Assembly (NCBI GenBank): GCA_041748655.1
Contig: JBGTCV010000089.1
Span: forward strand, 43,366 to 107,365
Direction of reading: 5' to 3'
DNA: 64,000 nucleotides
DNA from: Leptofilum sp041748655
GTDB taxonomy: Bacteria; Chloroflexota; Anaerolineae; Promineifilales; Promineifilaceae
Made by a program: the position numbers and the translations under genes. Shown here piece after piece: positions 8,035 through 16,260 of this stretch (the stretch's first letter is position 1; each line of letters starts with the position of its first letter). The notes beneath the pieces are model-generated. The model had not been told where the DNA came from. It did no database searches and saw only the letters and a list, made by a program, of their open reading frames with translations.

Positions 8035-8850
8035 ATGGATTTTGCCGAACTGAATCAACTGCGCGAGATGGTGGTGACAACGGCCGTCACCGCCGGAAAA
8101 CTGGCCCGCGAGATGTGGTCCCAGCCGCGCCAGGTCAGCCAGAAAGGGTTTCGCGACCTGGTGACCGATGCCGACATCGCCACCCAGCAGTGCATCACCG
8201 ACGCCGTGCAGGCACGCTACCCCGACCACGGCTTCCTGACCGAAGAGGAAGACAGCCAGCTGCCCGCCGCCGGGCCTATCATCTGGATCATCGATCCGGT
8301 TGATGGCACCACCAACTACAGCCGCCAGATACCCGAATTTTGCATCTCCATCGCCGCCTGCCGCCCCACCCCCGGCGGCTACGAACCACTGGCCGCCGCC
8401 ATCTACGACCCAATGCGCGACGAGCTGTTCAGCGCCGCCAAAGGGCAAGGCGCCACGCTGCAAATTGGCCGAGCCGCTCCTACGCCCATGCAAGTGAGCG
8501 CCATCGCCGCCACGAACGAAGCGGTCATGGCCATCGACTGGAGCGCTTCGAGCCGGTCGCGGGTGGACATCATGAGCCTGATCAACAAGCTGGCGGAAAG
8601 TTCGTTTACGCTGCGGGCCATCGGCACGGCCGCGCTGGCCATGGCCTGGGTGGCTGCGGGCCGGGTGGATGGCTACCTGAACCTGCGGCTGCGTCCGTGG
8701 GACGTGGCCGCCGCCCTGCTGCTGCTGCAAGAAAGCGGCGGCACGATTGTGCAGCCCGGCGGCGAGCCAATTGTGTGGGATACGGCGGGGATGGCGTGTG
8801 TGGCGAGTAACGGCCGTCTTCAACTGAATCTAGCGTCACCTCAGAATTAA
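8035..8850 (+). CDS. Inositol monophosphatase family protein
   Basis: A 271-residue member of the IMPase/FIG superfamily: TDADIATQ, EEE (about 73-75), the metal-binding signature WIIDPVDGTTNY (from about residue 84), the IGTAALAMAWVAAGRVDGY motif and the C-terminal RPWDVAAALLLLQESGG. These phosphatases hydrolyse inositol-1-phosphate, 3'-phosphoadenosine phosphates, fructose bisphosphate or histidinol phosphate; the sequence does not decide which. GGGAG precedes the ATG at 8035. It is codirectional with the importer but separated from phnE2 by a 13-bp hairpin, so a role in phosphonate use is only possible, not shown. Confidence 0.88.
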   Translation: MDFAELNQLREMVVTTAVTAGKLAREMWSQPRQVSQKGFRDLVTDADIATQQCITDAVQARYPDHGFLTEEEDSQLPAAGPIIWIIDPVDGTTNYSRQIPEFCISIAACRPTPGGYEPLAAAIYDPMRDELFSAAKGQGATLQIGRAAPTPMQVSAIAATNEAVMAIDWSASSRSRVDIMSLINKLAESSFTLRAIGTAALAMAWVAAGRVDGYLNLRLRPWDVAAALLLLQESGGTIVQPGGEPIVWDTAGMACVASNGRLQLNLASPQN

Positions 8851-8857
8851 GAGATTT

Positions 8858-8888
8858 GAGATTAGAGATTGTTTCAATCTCCAATCTC
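8858..8888. repeat. Word-repeat hairpin (GAGATTAGAGATTG)
   Basis: GAGATTAGAGATTG (858-871 of this kilobase) pairs with CAATCTCCAATCTC at 8875-8888 with one G-T type mismatch and a 3-base loop. The same words recur at 14242-14298 and inside purB at 54821-54852. Confidence 0.7.
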
Positions 8889-8949
8889 TTCTCCATCACG
8901 ATTAGGCAAAATGTCCAATTTGTAACGGCCGTTTCCAGACAAAAATCAG

Positions 8950-8977
8950 TTGTCAACGCCCCCGCATAGAGTACAAT
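8950..8977 (+). promoter_or_regulatory. Promoter predicting a leaderless serB transcript
   Basis: TTGTCA (8950-8955), a 16-base spacer and TACAAT (8972-8977). The ATG of the next gene begins at 8985, about where transcription should start, and no Shine-Dalgarno lies before it. Confidence 0.6.
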
Positions 8978-8984
8978 CCAACTC

Positions 8985-9839
8985 ATGCGCTGGCCACCCT
9001 ACAAACACGTTTTCTTCGACTGCGACTCCACCCTTACCACCGTAGAAGGGATCGATGTATTGGCCGAGACCGCCGGTAAAAAGTGGCGTGTCGAAGTCCT
9101 TACCAATGCCGCCATGGACGGTAAGCTCGACCTGGAAGACGTCTACGCCAAACGGCTGCAGGCCGTCCGCCCCACCCACGAACAAATCCAGCAAATTCGC
9201 GCCGTTTACAAACGAAACATCGTCGAAGACGCCCAGGCCGTCATTACCGCCCTGCAATTTTTAGGGCATCAAGTTTACATTATCAGCGGCGGTCTGGCCG
9301 AACCAGTGGAACAGTTTGGCCTGTTTCTGGGCGTACCCAAGCAAAATATCCGCGCTGTACAGGTGGATTACGACAGGCTGGCAGGGGATTGGTGGTACGC
9401 TGAAACTGATTTCCAAAAGCCGAGGCGCGAACGGTACATCGATTACGAAGTCGGGGCGCTGACGGTGAGTGATGGCAAAGCGCAAATTGTAAAAGAACTG
9501 TTGGGAACGCAAAACGGCCGTTCCCTTCTCATCGGCGACGGCAGCAGCGATCTCCTCGCCAGCCACACGGTAGACCTGTTCGTGGGCTATGGCGGCGTGG
9601 TGCAGCGGCAGCGCGTCAAGGCAGAATCACCCGCCTTCCTGCATACCCCCAGCCTCGCCCCCCTGCTGCTGCTGGCCGCAGGCCCAGCTGCTATCCGGCA
9701 GGTAAAAGGCACACCGCATGAAGCCGTTTTCCAAAAAGCATTTACCCTAAACAATATAGGAGCGATTGATTTTAACCATGAGCGACTCAAAGAGAAATTC
9801 CAACAAGCATGTCAAGCTGTACATTCCCGGGCCGACTGA
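8985..9839 (+). CDS. serB: HAD-superfamily phosphatase, phosphoserine phosphatase-like (SerB)
   Basis: A 284-residue HAD phosphatase with motif I FFDCDSTLTTVEGIDVLA (nucleophile Asp12, acid Asp14), motif II IISGG, a Lys before the DGK-type segment and motif III LLIGDGSSDLLA. The EGID cap entry is typical of SerB, which dephosphorylates phosphoserine. The aminotransferase that follows overlaps it by 62 bases and is phosphoserine-aminotransferase-like, supporting the last two steps of serine synthesis. The C-terminal 60 residues extend beyond a standard SerB core. No ribosome-binding site is visible and a promoter ends 7 bases upstream, pointing to leaderless translation. Confidence 0.75.
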   Translation: MRWPPYKHVFFDCDSTLTTVEGIDVLAETAGKKWRVEVLTNAAMDGKLDLEDVYAKRLQAVRPTHEQIQQIRAVYKRNIVEDAQAVITALQFLGHQVYIISGGLAEPVEQFGLFLGVPKQNIRAVQVDYDRLAGDWWYAETDFQKPRRERYIDYEVGALTVSDGKAQIVKELLGTQNGRSLLIGDGSSDLLASHTVDLFVGYGGVVQRQRVKAESPAFLHTPSLAPLLLLAAGPAAIRQVKGTPHEAVFQKAFTLNNIGAIDFNHERLKEKFQQACQAVHSRAD

Positions 9840-10890
9840 AGTTCGGCCAGAAATTCTAGACGCCCAAACCGAATGGATGGTGGGCCACCGGATGCCTGAA
9901 TGCATCGATCTGGTCGGCCGCATTCAGCCCAAACTGCAAAAAGTGTTCGCCACCAACCGGCGCATCCTCATCAGCGCTTCCTCCGGTACCGGCTTCTGGG
10001 AAGGCGCCATCCGCAACTGCACCGACAAGAAGGTGCTCAACTGCGTCAACGGCGCGTTCAGCGACCGCTGGCGCGATGTCACCGAGCTGAACGGCAAGGA
10101 CAACGAAGTGCTGGAAGTGGAATGGGGTCAGCCCATCCTGCCAGAAATGGTCGTCGAACGTCTGGCCAAAGGTGGCTTCGACGCCGTCACCCTGGTACAC
10201 AACGAAACCAGCGCCGGGGTGGAAAGCCCCATCAAAGAGATTGCCGAAGCCATTCGCCGCCTGCCCGATGGCAACGACATCATGATCCTGGTAGACAGCG
10301 TCAGCGGCCTTTCCGGGGCGCGCCTGGCGTTCGACGCCTGGGATCTGGACGTGGTGCTCACCTCCAGCCAAAAAGCGTTTGCCCTCCCAGCCGGGCTGGC
10401 GTTCTGCGCCGTTTCCGAACGGGCCATGGCCAAAGCCGCCACCGTCAAAAATCGCGGCTACTACTTCGATTTCATCACCCTGGACAAGTCTATGGCCAAA
10501 AACCAGACGCCGGCCACGCCTGCCATCTCCCTGCTCTTTGCCCTGGATCGCCAGCTGGACGACATGATGGTCGAAGGGATGGAAGGCCGCTTTGCCCGCC
10601 ACCTGGCCATGCGCGACATGACCATCGCCTGGGCCAAAAGCCACGGCTTTGAGCTGCTGGCCCCCGAAGGGTACGAATCACCCACCGTGACCTGCATCAA
10701 GAACAACAAGGGCATCGACATCTCGGCCCTAAACAGCTTCCTGCGCGAACGGGGCATGATTCTGTCCAACGGTTACGGCAGCCGCCTGAAAAACGTCACC
10801 TTCCGCATTGCCCACATGGGTGACATGCAGCCATCGGACATGGAAGAGCTGTTCAGCAACGTGGATGAATATTTAGCCCAAAGCGCCTAA
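9778..10890 (+). CDS. Class V aminotransferase, phosphoserine/serine-pyruvate aminotransferase-like (SerC)
   Basis: PLP-dependent class V aminotransferase of 370 residues: LYIPGPTEVRPEIL start, SSGTGFWEGAIRN phosphate-binding turn, HNETSAGVESP, the Asp of ILVDSVSG and the Schiff-base Lys in TSSQKAFALPAGLA. With the serB-like gene directly upstream it most likely converts 3-phosphohydroxypyruvate to phosphoserine; alanine-glyoxylate or serine-pyruvate activity is an alternative in this family. The ATG at 9778 is preferred to a TTG at 9766 because AGGAG (9758-9762) is too close to the latter. It overlaps serB by 62 bases in another frame. No exact ACGGCCGT is present. A terminator follows. Confidence 0.8.
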   Translation: MSDSKRNSNKHVKLYIPGPTEVRPEILDAQTEWMVGHRMPECIDLVGRIQPKLQKVFATNRRILISASSGTGFWEGAIRNCTDKKVLNCVNGAFSDRWRDVTELNGKDNEVLEVEWGQPILPEMVVERLAKGGFDAVTLVHNETSAGVESPIKEIAEAIRRLPDGNDIMILVDSVSGLSGARLAFDAWDLDVVLTSSQKAFALPAGLAFCAVSERAMAKAATVKNRGYYFDFITLDKSMAKNQTPATPAISLLFALDRQLDDMMVEGMEGRFARHLAMRDMTIAWAKSHGFELLAPEGYESPTVTCIKNNKGIDISALNSFLRERGMILSNGYGSRLKNVTFRIAHMGDMQPSDMEELFSNVDEYLAQSA

Positions 10891-10958
10891 AACCTGTAAT
10901 CGGTTATCGGCATACGGTTATTGGTATTGCCTGGCCTTTGTAAGATAAAAATGGAGTG

Positions 10959-10992
10959 AAAAGCCGGGAAATCAGATTTTCCGGCTTTTTTA
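10959..10992 (+). terminator. Rho-independent terminator after the serC-like gene
   Basis: AAAAGCCGG (10959-10967) pairs with CCGGCTTTT (10981-10989), with further inner pairing (GAAATC/GATTTT), followed by TTT. A promoter-like TTGACA (11003-11008) lies just downstream before the HAD gene, without a convincing -10 at standard spacing. Confidence 0.8.
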
Positions 10993-11122
10993 TGTTTACC
11001 TATTGACAGGTATATGCGAACTATGCTACGTTTCCTCCCTGTCCTTCATTATCATTATCGTGAAGTCCGATTTACACCATCCATGCGACAAAACCATCAG
11101 CAGCAAAATAAAAGGACGTTGA

Positions 11123-11731
11123 ATGATTCAAGCAGTAATTTTTGATGTGGGTGGCGTTTTGCTGCGTACCGAAGATCGTGCTCCCCGGCAGCAGTGGGAA
11201 GCCCGGTTGGGTCTGGCCCCTGGCGGGGCGGCAGCGCTGGTGTTTGACAGTGAAATCGGCCAAAAAGCGCAGCGCGGCGAGATTAGCGAGCCTGAGCTGT
11301 GGGGCTGGATTGGCTCGCACTTGAACCTGTCGCCGGATGAAACGGCCGCTTTCCGCATCGGCTTCTGGGCTGGAGATCAACTGGACACCGGCCTTGTCGC
11401 CTTTATTCGTCAGCTCAAAAGCCGCTACCAAACTGCCATCATCAGCAACTACGCCAGCAATTTACGCCCCGAACTCACCCACCTGTTCGGCATCGCCGAC
11501 GCCTTTGATGAGATCATCATCTCCTGCGAAGAAAAAGTGATGAAGCCAGACCCTGAAATCTTTCACCGGGCGCTGCGGCGGCTGGGTCGCGCCCCGGAAG
11601 AAGCGGTCTTCATCGACGACTTCCGGCACAACATCGAAGCGGCCGAGGCAGTGGGGCTGGCCGCCGTTCACTTTCAGCCAGGGCTGGATTTGCCACTCGC
11701 CTTGCAGCAGTTAGGCGTTTTGTTAGGTTAG
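11123..11731 (+). CDS. HAD-superfamily hydrolase, subfamily IA (YihX-like)
   Basis: A 202-residue HAD hydrolase: motif I FDVGGVLL with nucleophile Asp8, motif II IISNYASNL, the EKVMKPDPEIFHRAL motif with catalytic Lys, and motif III AVFIDDFRHNIEAAEAVG. Gly10 replaces the usual second Asp of motif I (DxD), as in the DxG variants of YihX-like phosphatases. Substrate is unknown; sugar phosphates are common in this group. AAAGGACG precedes the ATG. It stands alone between a terminator and a repeat hairpin. Confidence 0.82.
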   Translation: MIQAVIFDVGGVLLRTEDRAPRQQWEARLGLAPGGAAALVFDSEIGQKAQRGEISEPELWGWIGSHLNLSPDETAAFRIGFWAGDQLDTGLVAFIRQLKSRYQTAIISNYASNLRPELTHLFGIADAFDEIIISCEEKVMKPDPEIFHRALRRLGRAPEEAVFIDDFRHNIEAAEAVGLAAVHFQPGLDLPLALQQLGVLLG

Positions 11732-11809
11732 CTGATAACCTATTCCATATCATTATTAACCACTTTTATCACCTTACAAGTCAGATGCTTGCACGCTGAA
11801 CAAGAATTT

Positions 11810-11886
11810 TTAACGCAAAGATGCAAAGGAACAAAGCCGCAAAAGGTTTTCTTGGCATCTTTACCTACTTTGCGCCTTTGCGTTAA
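11810..11886. repeat. Inverted repeat of the CGCAAAG family
   Basis: TTAACGCAAAG (11810-11820) pairs perfectly with CTTTGCGTTAA (11876-11886); the inner region repeats GCAAAG/CTTTGC and GATGCAAAG/CATCTTT words. Together with 11732-11809, where nothing else was recognised, it fills the gap before the C39-like gene. Confidence 0.75.
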
Positions 11887-11922
11887 TTTTTTTCTGGCTT
11901 GTCCAGTTTAGGAGAATATTTC

Positions 11923-13032
11923 ATGGCAAAGGCACCCCTTTTTCAGAATGATCCGCGCTGGGAAAACAGCATTATGGGTTTTGGAAAGACGGAAACGATT
12001 GGCAAATTGGGCTGCCTGGTTACCAGCCTGGCGATGGTGGGCAACCATTTTGGCGGCAACGAAACGGTGGCCTCTTTTAACGAGAAGATGAAGCAAAATA
12101 ACGGCTTCCAGGGGCCGTGGGTGAAGGCGTTTCAGATCACCTCGGTTTTTCCCAACGTCCGGTACCAAAAGCGAATTGAGTGCAACAACCAGGATGCGCC
12201 GCTGGTTGAAATTGACGCCGCCCTTGAAGCCGGATCATTGGCCGTGGTGCGGGTGGATTATTCGCCCGCGCCGGGTATTCAAAGCCATTGGGTAGTGGTA
12301 CATAAAAAAGATGGCAGCGATTACAAAATGTGGGACCCGCATAACAGCCCAGACAAGCCATCGACAGTGGTAGGGCGCTTTGGCTTTGCCGGAACGGCCG
12401 AAAAAATCATCCAGGAAATCATCTTTTTTGGCGAAGGGACATTGGCTGAATCCAAGCCGAGCAGCAGCAGCAAACCCGCGCCACAGCCAACGGTCAGTAC
12501 GGCCGTTCCCACCCCCACCCCAGAAACTGACGCTCTCATTGTAGCCCCCACCATCAACGGCCTAACAATGCGCGACCAGCCCAAAATTTCCGGCTCCAAC
12601 GTGCTGAAATATTTGCCCCAAAGCAGCAAGCTGGTGGTGCTGGAGGATGCCGCCACCACCCAAACAAAAATTGGCAAGCGCAACAACTGGTTCCGGGTGC
12701 GCGAGATTGAAGGGAAAGAGGGATATGTGGCGGCGTGGTATGTAACGGCCGTTTCCAACCCAGCCCTGGGCGCTCACAAAACCAGCCAGGCGCATCAGCC
12801 CTCCACCCCCACCAAACTGGTCGTCAAAACCAGCGGCTCCAGCGTTTCGCTGCGCACCGAACCCCGCGTAGCCAGCAGCACGCTGATTACCTACCTGCCC
12901 TTTGGCACCGAACTGCTGGTGATTGAAGATGGCGACGCCAGCAAGATTGGCCAGCAAAACCAGTGGCTGAACGTGCAAACAGTTACCGGGCGTAAAGGGT
13001 ACGTAGCGGCCTGGTTTGTGCAAAAAGTTTAG
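11923..13032 (+). CDS. C39-like papain-fold protein with two SH3b domains
   Basis: The 369-residue protein has an N-terminal C39-type papain-fold domain (residues about 1-165): candidate nucleophile Cys31 in KLGCLVTSLAMVGNHF and candidate His in SHWVVVHKKDG, with MWDPH after it. Then come a Pro/Ser/Thr-rich linker and two SH3b repeats (about 205-280 and 300-369; GLTMRDQPKISGSNVLKYLP and SVSLRTEPRVASSTLITYLP, each ending GYVAAW). Such proteins often act on peptidoglycan or peptides, but no signal peptide is visible from the ATG at 11923, which is chosen over a TTG at 11899 because GGAG sits 8 bases before it. Export would need a non-classical route. Confidence 0.75.
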   Translation: MAKAPLFQNDPRWENSIMGFGKTETIGKLGCLVTSLAMVGNHFGGNETVASFNEKMKQNNGFQGPWVKAFQITSVFPNVRYQKRIECNNQDAPLVEIDAALEAGSLAVVRVDYSPAPGIQSHWVVVHKKDGSDYKMWDPHNSPDKPSTVVGRFGFAGTAEKIIQEIIFFGEGTLAESKPSSSSKPAPQPTVSTAVPTPTPETDALIVAPTINGLTMRDQPKISGSNVLKYLPQSSKLVVLEDAATTQTKIGKRNNWFRVREIEGKEGYVAAWYVTAVSNPALGAHKTSQAHQPSTPTKLVVKTSGSSVSLRTEPRVASSTLITYLPFGTELLVIEDGDASKIGQQNQWLNVQTVTGRKGYVAAWFVQKV

Positions 13033-13079
13033 AATGAAAATTTTACCGCAGGGGGCGCAAAGATCGCAGGGGTAAACCC

Positions 13080-14243
13080 ATGTCAGCTTTGGAAAACCAG
13101 CTTAAGCAATATCGATTGGGCTTGATCGCCTCAGGTTTGTTAAATGTCGTTTTGATTGTACTGCTGCTGGTTTCCCGGAGCAGTGGTAGCGAAACGGCCG
13201 TTTCCCCCAACACGACCAGCAGCCCAGAAGTCGCCGCCCTGCCCAGCGCCACGGCCACAAATCCCTCACCAACCGAAACGGCAGCCAGCCTCCCCACACC
13301 AACCGCAACCTTGATACGTACGGCCACACCTTTGCCCACAGACGAGCCAACGGCCGTTCCCACCGAGCCACCCGCTCCCACCGCAACGATACCCCCAACG
13401 CCAACAGTTCAACCCACAAACGTACCCGGCCCCGACTGGCTGCGCTACTACAACCAGTTCCGCACCCAGTCTGGCCTGCCGCAATTGTCTGAAAACAGCA
13501 CCTGGTCCGCAGGCAGCCTGGCCCACAGCCAATATATGATGTCCAACAGCCTGAGCATCCATGCCCAGGACCCCAATAAGCCAGGCTATTCCACCACCGG
13601 CAACGATGCGGGACAAAATGGCAACATCGCCATCAGCGGTTGGGAAGGTGCGTCTGATTTATGGTTCATTGATTACTGGATGACGGCCCCCTTCCACGCT
13701 GTGCCCATGCTCAATCCCCGCCTCACCCAGACTGGCTTTGGCGTTTTTCGTGATGCCAGCCACAGCTTCAAGATGACGGCCACAATTGATGTTTCCAATA
13801 AGCGCGATTTAGGCGAGATGCCTGCAGGCATCACCTACCCCGTCACCTATCCTCAAGACGGTGGCGAAGTTTGGGTGCTTAACTATACCCTGCCCGAATT
13901 CCCCAATCCGCTGACGGCATGTAATGGCCTACAAAAACCCACCGGCCCACCCCTCATCCTGCAGATTGGGGATGGCAGCCTGGTGCCCAGCGTCACGCAA
14001 ACCGCGCTCACCAGCAGCGATGGCACCACCCTAACCCACTGCGTCATCGACGAGACGCGCTACGTCAACAGCAACCAATTCCAGCAGGATCAAGGACGCA
14101 ACATTTTGGACAAGCAAGACGCGATTGTATTGATTCCGGCACGGCCGTTTACCGTCGGCGAAACCTACACCGCCAGCGTCACGGTCAACGGCGAGACGAT
14201 CGAATGGTCGTTTACGGCCGTTTCGCCCCCCACAGATTATTGA
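13080..14243 (+). CDS. Membrane-anchored CAP (SCP/PR1) domain protein
   Basis: A 387-residue protein: a single N-terminal membrane segment (about 13-33, GLIASGLLNVVLIVLLLVS), a 75-residue Pro/Thr-rich linker, then a CAP domain (about 117-245; LRYYNQFRTQSGLPQLSENSTWSAGSLAHSQYM and HAVPMLNPRLTQTGFGV with conserved His residues) and a C-terminal beta domain of about 140 residues. CAP proteins occur widely as secreted or surface proteins without one fixed activity. Orientation predicts the CAP domain outside. It starts 47 bases after the SH3b protein, and GGGG lies near the start. ACGGCCGT words encode ETAVS, PTAVP, RPFTVG and FTAVS in this protein. Confidence 0.8.
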   Translation: MSALENQLKQYRLGLIASGLLNVVLIVLLLVSRSSGSETAVSPNTTSSPEVAALPSATATNPSPTETAASLPTPTATLIRTATPLPTDEPTAVPTEPPAPTATIPPTPTVQPTNVPGPDWLRYYNQFRTQSGLPQLSENSTWSAGSLAHSQYMMSNSLSIHAQDPNKPGYSTTGNDAGQNGNIAISGWEGASDLWFIDYWMTAPFHAVPMLNPRLTQTGFGVFRDASHSFKMTATIDVSNKRDLGEMPAGITYPVTYPQDGGEVWVLNYTLPEFPNPLTACNGLQKPTGPPLILQIGDGSLVPSVTQTALTSSDGTTLTHCVIDETRYVNSNQFQQDQGRNILDKQDAIVLIPARPFTVGETYTASVTVNGETIEWSFTAVSPPTDY

Positions 14244-14298
14244 GATTGGGGACTGGAGAAGAGATTGAGCAAATCTCCAATCTCTAGTCTCTAATCTC
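14242..14298. repeat. Word-repeat hairpin overlapping the MTHFR stop codon
   Basis: GAGATTGGGGACTGGAGAAGAGATTGAG on the left is answered by TCTCCAATCTCTAGTCTCTAATCTC on the right. It separates two convergent genes and contributes the last codons and TAG of the minus-strand gene. Confidence 0.65.
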
Positions 14299-16177
14299 CC
14301 CCCAAAACATCCATCACATTCGCCACCAGATCATACCGCCCAAACGCGGGCATGAGGTAGACGCCCTGGGTAAACGGCCGTAATTCCCCCAAAATCTCCT
14401 GCGCAATGGCCACCCCCTCCTGCGGCGGATCGCTGGCCTCGGCCATGCGCTGGCGCAGCGGCTCGGGAATAGACATGCCGGGCACTTCGTGATGGAGAAA
14501 TTCAGCATTACGGCCGTTGTACAACGGCTTCACCCCCACAATTAACGGCAGTATCTTTTCCTCGTAAGTGGCTTCGTACAAATCGACAAACTGCCTGGCC
14601 GCCGCCGGGTCAAACACCGGCTGCGTCAGGGCAAAATCTGCCCCGTTGCGGATTTTGCGGCGCAGCAGGGTCATCTCCCGCTCCGGATCGCTGGGCGTCA
14701 AATTAAGGGCGCAGCCCACCATAAAATTGGTCGGCTGGTCGATGGAGTTGCCCGCCTTATCCAGCCCGCTGTTAAACTGCTGCTTGATCAAATGAATAAG
14801 ACCCGTCGGCACAATGTCGTAGCCGTCCATCGCTTCGGGATAATCCCCGATTTTGGTCGGATCCCCCATCGTCACAAACAGGTTGCGGATGCCCATGGCA
14901 TATGCCGCCAGCAAATCCCCCTGAATGCGCAATAAATTGCGCCCTCGTGTGGGAAAATGCAGCACCGTCTCCAGCCCGACCGCTTTTTGCACCAAGTGGG
15001 CCGCCGCCCAGGCGCTCATGCGCATCCGGGCCAGCGGGCTGTCGGCCAGGTTCAGCAGATTAGCCCCGGCTTCCTTGAGCATGTGCGCCCCCTCGATGAG
15101 GCGCTGGGTGGCAATGCCTTTGGGCGGGCTCATTTCCACGGTGATGACATAACGGCCGTTTGCCAAATTTTGGGCCAGCTGGGTAGGCGGATCGAGAACG
15201 GCCGTTGTCTGCTCCGCCTGGGTCATCACCTGAATCACCGGCAGCTCGATAGGCGACGGGCCGGGATGGTCCAGCGCGTGGCGCATGGCGGCGATGTGGG
15301 CCTCGTTGGTACCGCAGCAGCCACCCACCAGCACCGCCCCAGCCTGAACCAGCGCGTGGGTGTATTGGCCAAAATAGTCTGGCGTGGCCGGGTAGAGCAC
15401 CCGCCCTCGCTCCGTTTGCTCTGGCCAACCGGCGTTGGGCGCGGCTGCCAGCAGCTTGTCTGGCACGATCTGGCGCATCATCAGCAGCAGGCGCAGCACC
15501 TGGGCCGGGCCGCCGCTGCAATTGACGCCAATGGCGTCTACGTCCAGCGCCGCCAGCCGCTGGGCCACCACGTTGGGGGTGTGGCCCAGCAGGGTGCGGT
15601 CGTCGCGAGTGAAGGTCATCTGGCAAACGATGGGCAAATTGGGAGCCAGTTCGCGAGCAACGGCAACGGCCGTTTCCATTTCGTGTAAATCAGACATCGT
15701 TTCCAGCACCAGCAGATCGATGCCGCCGTCCGCTGAGCCTGCGACAGTGGCCGTTAGCAGCGCCTCGATTTGCTCCCGAAAGGCGTCGGCCGCTTCGGCC
15801 AGGGTGACGCGCCCCAGCGGAGCCAATCGCACCCCCAGCGGTCCCACCGACCCCGCCAGCCACACTTCGCGAAAGGCGCTGTTCATAACGCGACGGGCAA
15901 TGTTAACGGCCGTCTGGTTAACCTCACGCACCTGCTGCTGCAAGCCATATTCCGCCAGCTTAAACCGGTTGGCCCCAAAGCTGTTCGTCTCGATGATGTC
16001 GGCCCCGGCCTCGATGTAGGCGCGGTGGATATCGGCCACAATGGCAGGCCGGGTGAGGTTGATGCCGTCGAAGCTGGTATCCATGGGAACACCCCGGCTG
16101 TGCAGCAGCGTGCCCATTGCCCCATCAAACAAAAACGGCCGCTCACGCAGCCGAGAAACAAACGTTTTTCTATCCAT
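14291..16177 (-). CDS. Bifunctional homocysteine S-methyltransferase / methylenetetrahydrofolate reductase
   Basis: A 628-residue fusion. Residues about 1-310 are a homocysteine S-methyltransferase with zinc ligands in GVNCSGGP and the double Cys of VGGCCGT. Residues about 335-628 are a MetF-type reductase (YVITVEMSPPKG, LFVTMGDP, GCALNLTP, FALTQPVFDP). The same fusion is known in other bacteria (YitJ type) and links one-carbon supply to methionine synthesis in the cytoplasm. The ATG at 16177 is preferred to the TTG one codon earlier. The C-terminus runs into a repeat. It carries several ACGGCCGT copies, read as NGR (NGRYV, NGRNA) and TAV. Confidence 0.9.
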   Translation of the reverse strand: MDRKTFVSRLRERPFLFDGAMGTLLHSRGVPMDTSFDGINLTRPAIVADIHRAYIEAGADIIETNSFGANRFKLAEYGLQQQVREVNQTAVNIARRVMNSAFREVWLAGSVGPLGVRLAPLGRVTLAEAADAFREQIEALLTATVAGSADGGIDLLVLETMSDLHEMETAVAVARELAPNLPIVCQMTFTRDDRTLLGHTPNVVAQRLAALDVDAIGVNCSGGPAQVLRLLLMMRQIVPDKLLAAAPNAGWPEQTERGRVLYPATPDYFGQYTHALVQAGAVLVGGCCGTNEAHIAAMRHALDHPGPSPIELPVIQVMTQAEQTTAVLDPPTQLAQNLANGRYVITVEMSPPKGIATQRLIEGAHMLKEAGANLLNLADSPLARMRMSAWAAAHLVQKAVGLETVLHFPTRGRNLLRIQGDLLAAYAMGIRNLFVTMGDPTKIGDYPEAMDGYDIVPTGLIHLIKQQFNSGLDKAGNSIDQPTNFMVGCALNLTPSDPEREMTLLRRKIRNGADFALTQPVFDPAAARQFVDLYEATYEEKILPLIVGVKPLYNGRNAEFLHHEVPGMSIPEPLRQRMAEASDPPQEGVAIAQEILGELRPFTQGVYLMPAFGRYDLVANVMDVLGGD

Positions 16178-16198
16178 CAATTAACTCTTTGGAAGATG

Positions 16199-16241
16199 CG
16201 TGAAACGTGATTGGCAACCCCCGGTTGCTTCACGTTTCACG
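16199..16241. repeat. Nested hairpin of CGTGAAACGTGA words
   Basis: CGTGAAACGTGA (16199-16210) pairs with TCACGTTTCACG (16230-16241), enclosing GCAACC/GGTTGC. Extra CTTCACGTTTC follows. It lies between two minus-strand genes. A smaller relative is at 37910-37944. Confidence 0.75.
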
Positions 16242-16260
16242 CTTCACGTTTCCCTGTTCT

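Noticed and set aside
8985..10890. Phosphonoacetaldehyde hydrolase / AEP transaminase pair (PhnX/PhnW) beside the importer
   Set aside because: The HAD protein has the SerB-type DxDST...EGID motif and the aminotransferase has a phosphoserine/AGXT-type lysine motif, so serine synthesis is the better fit.
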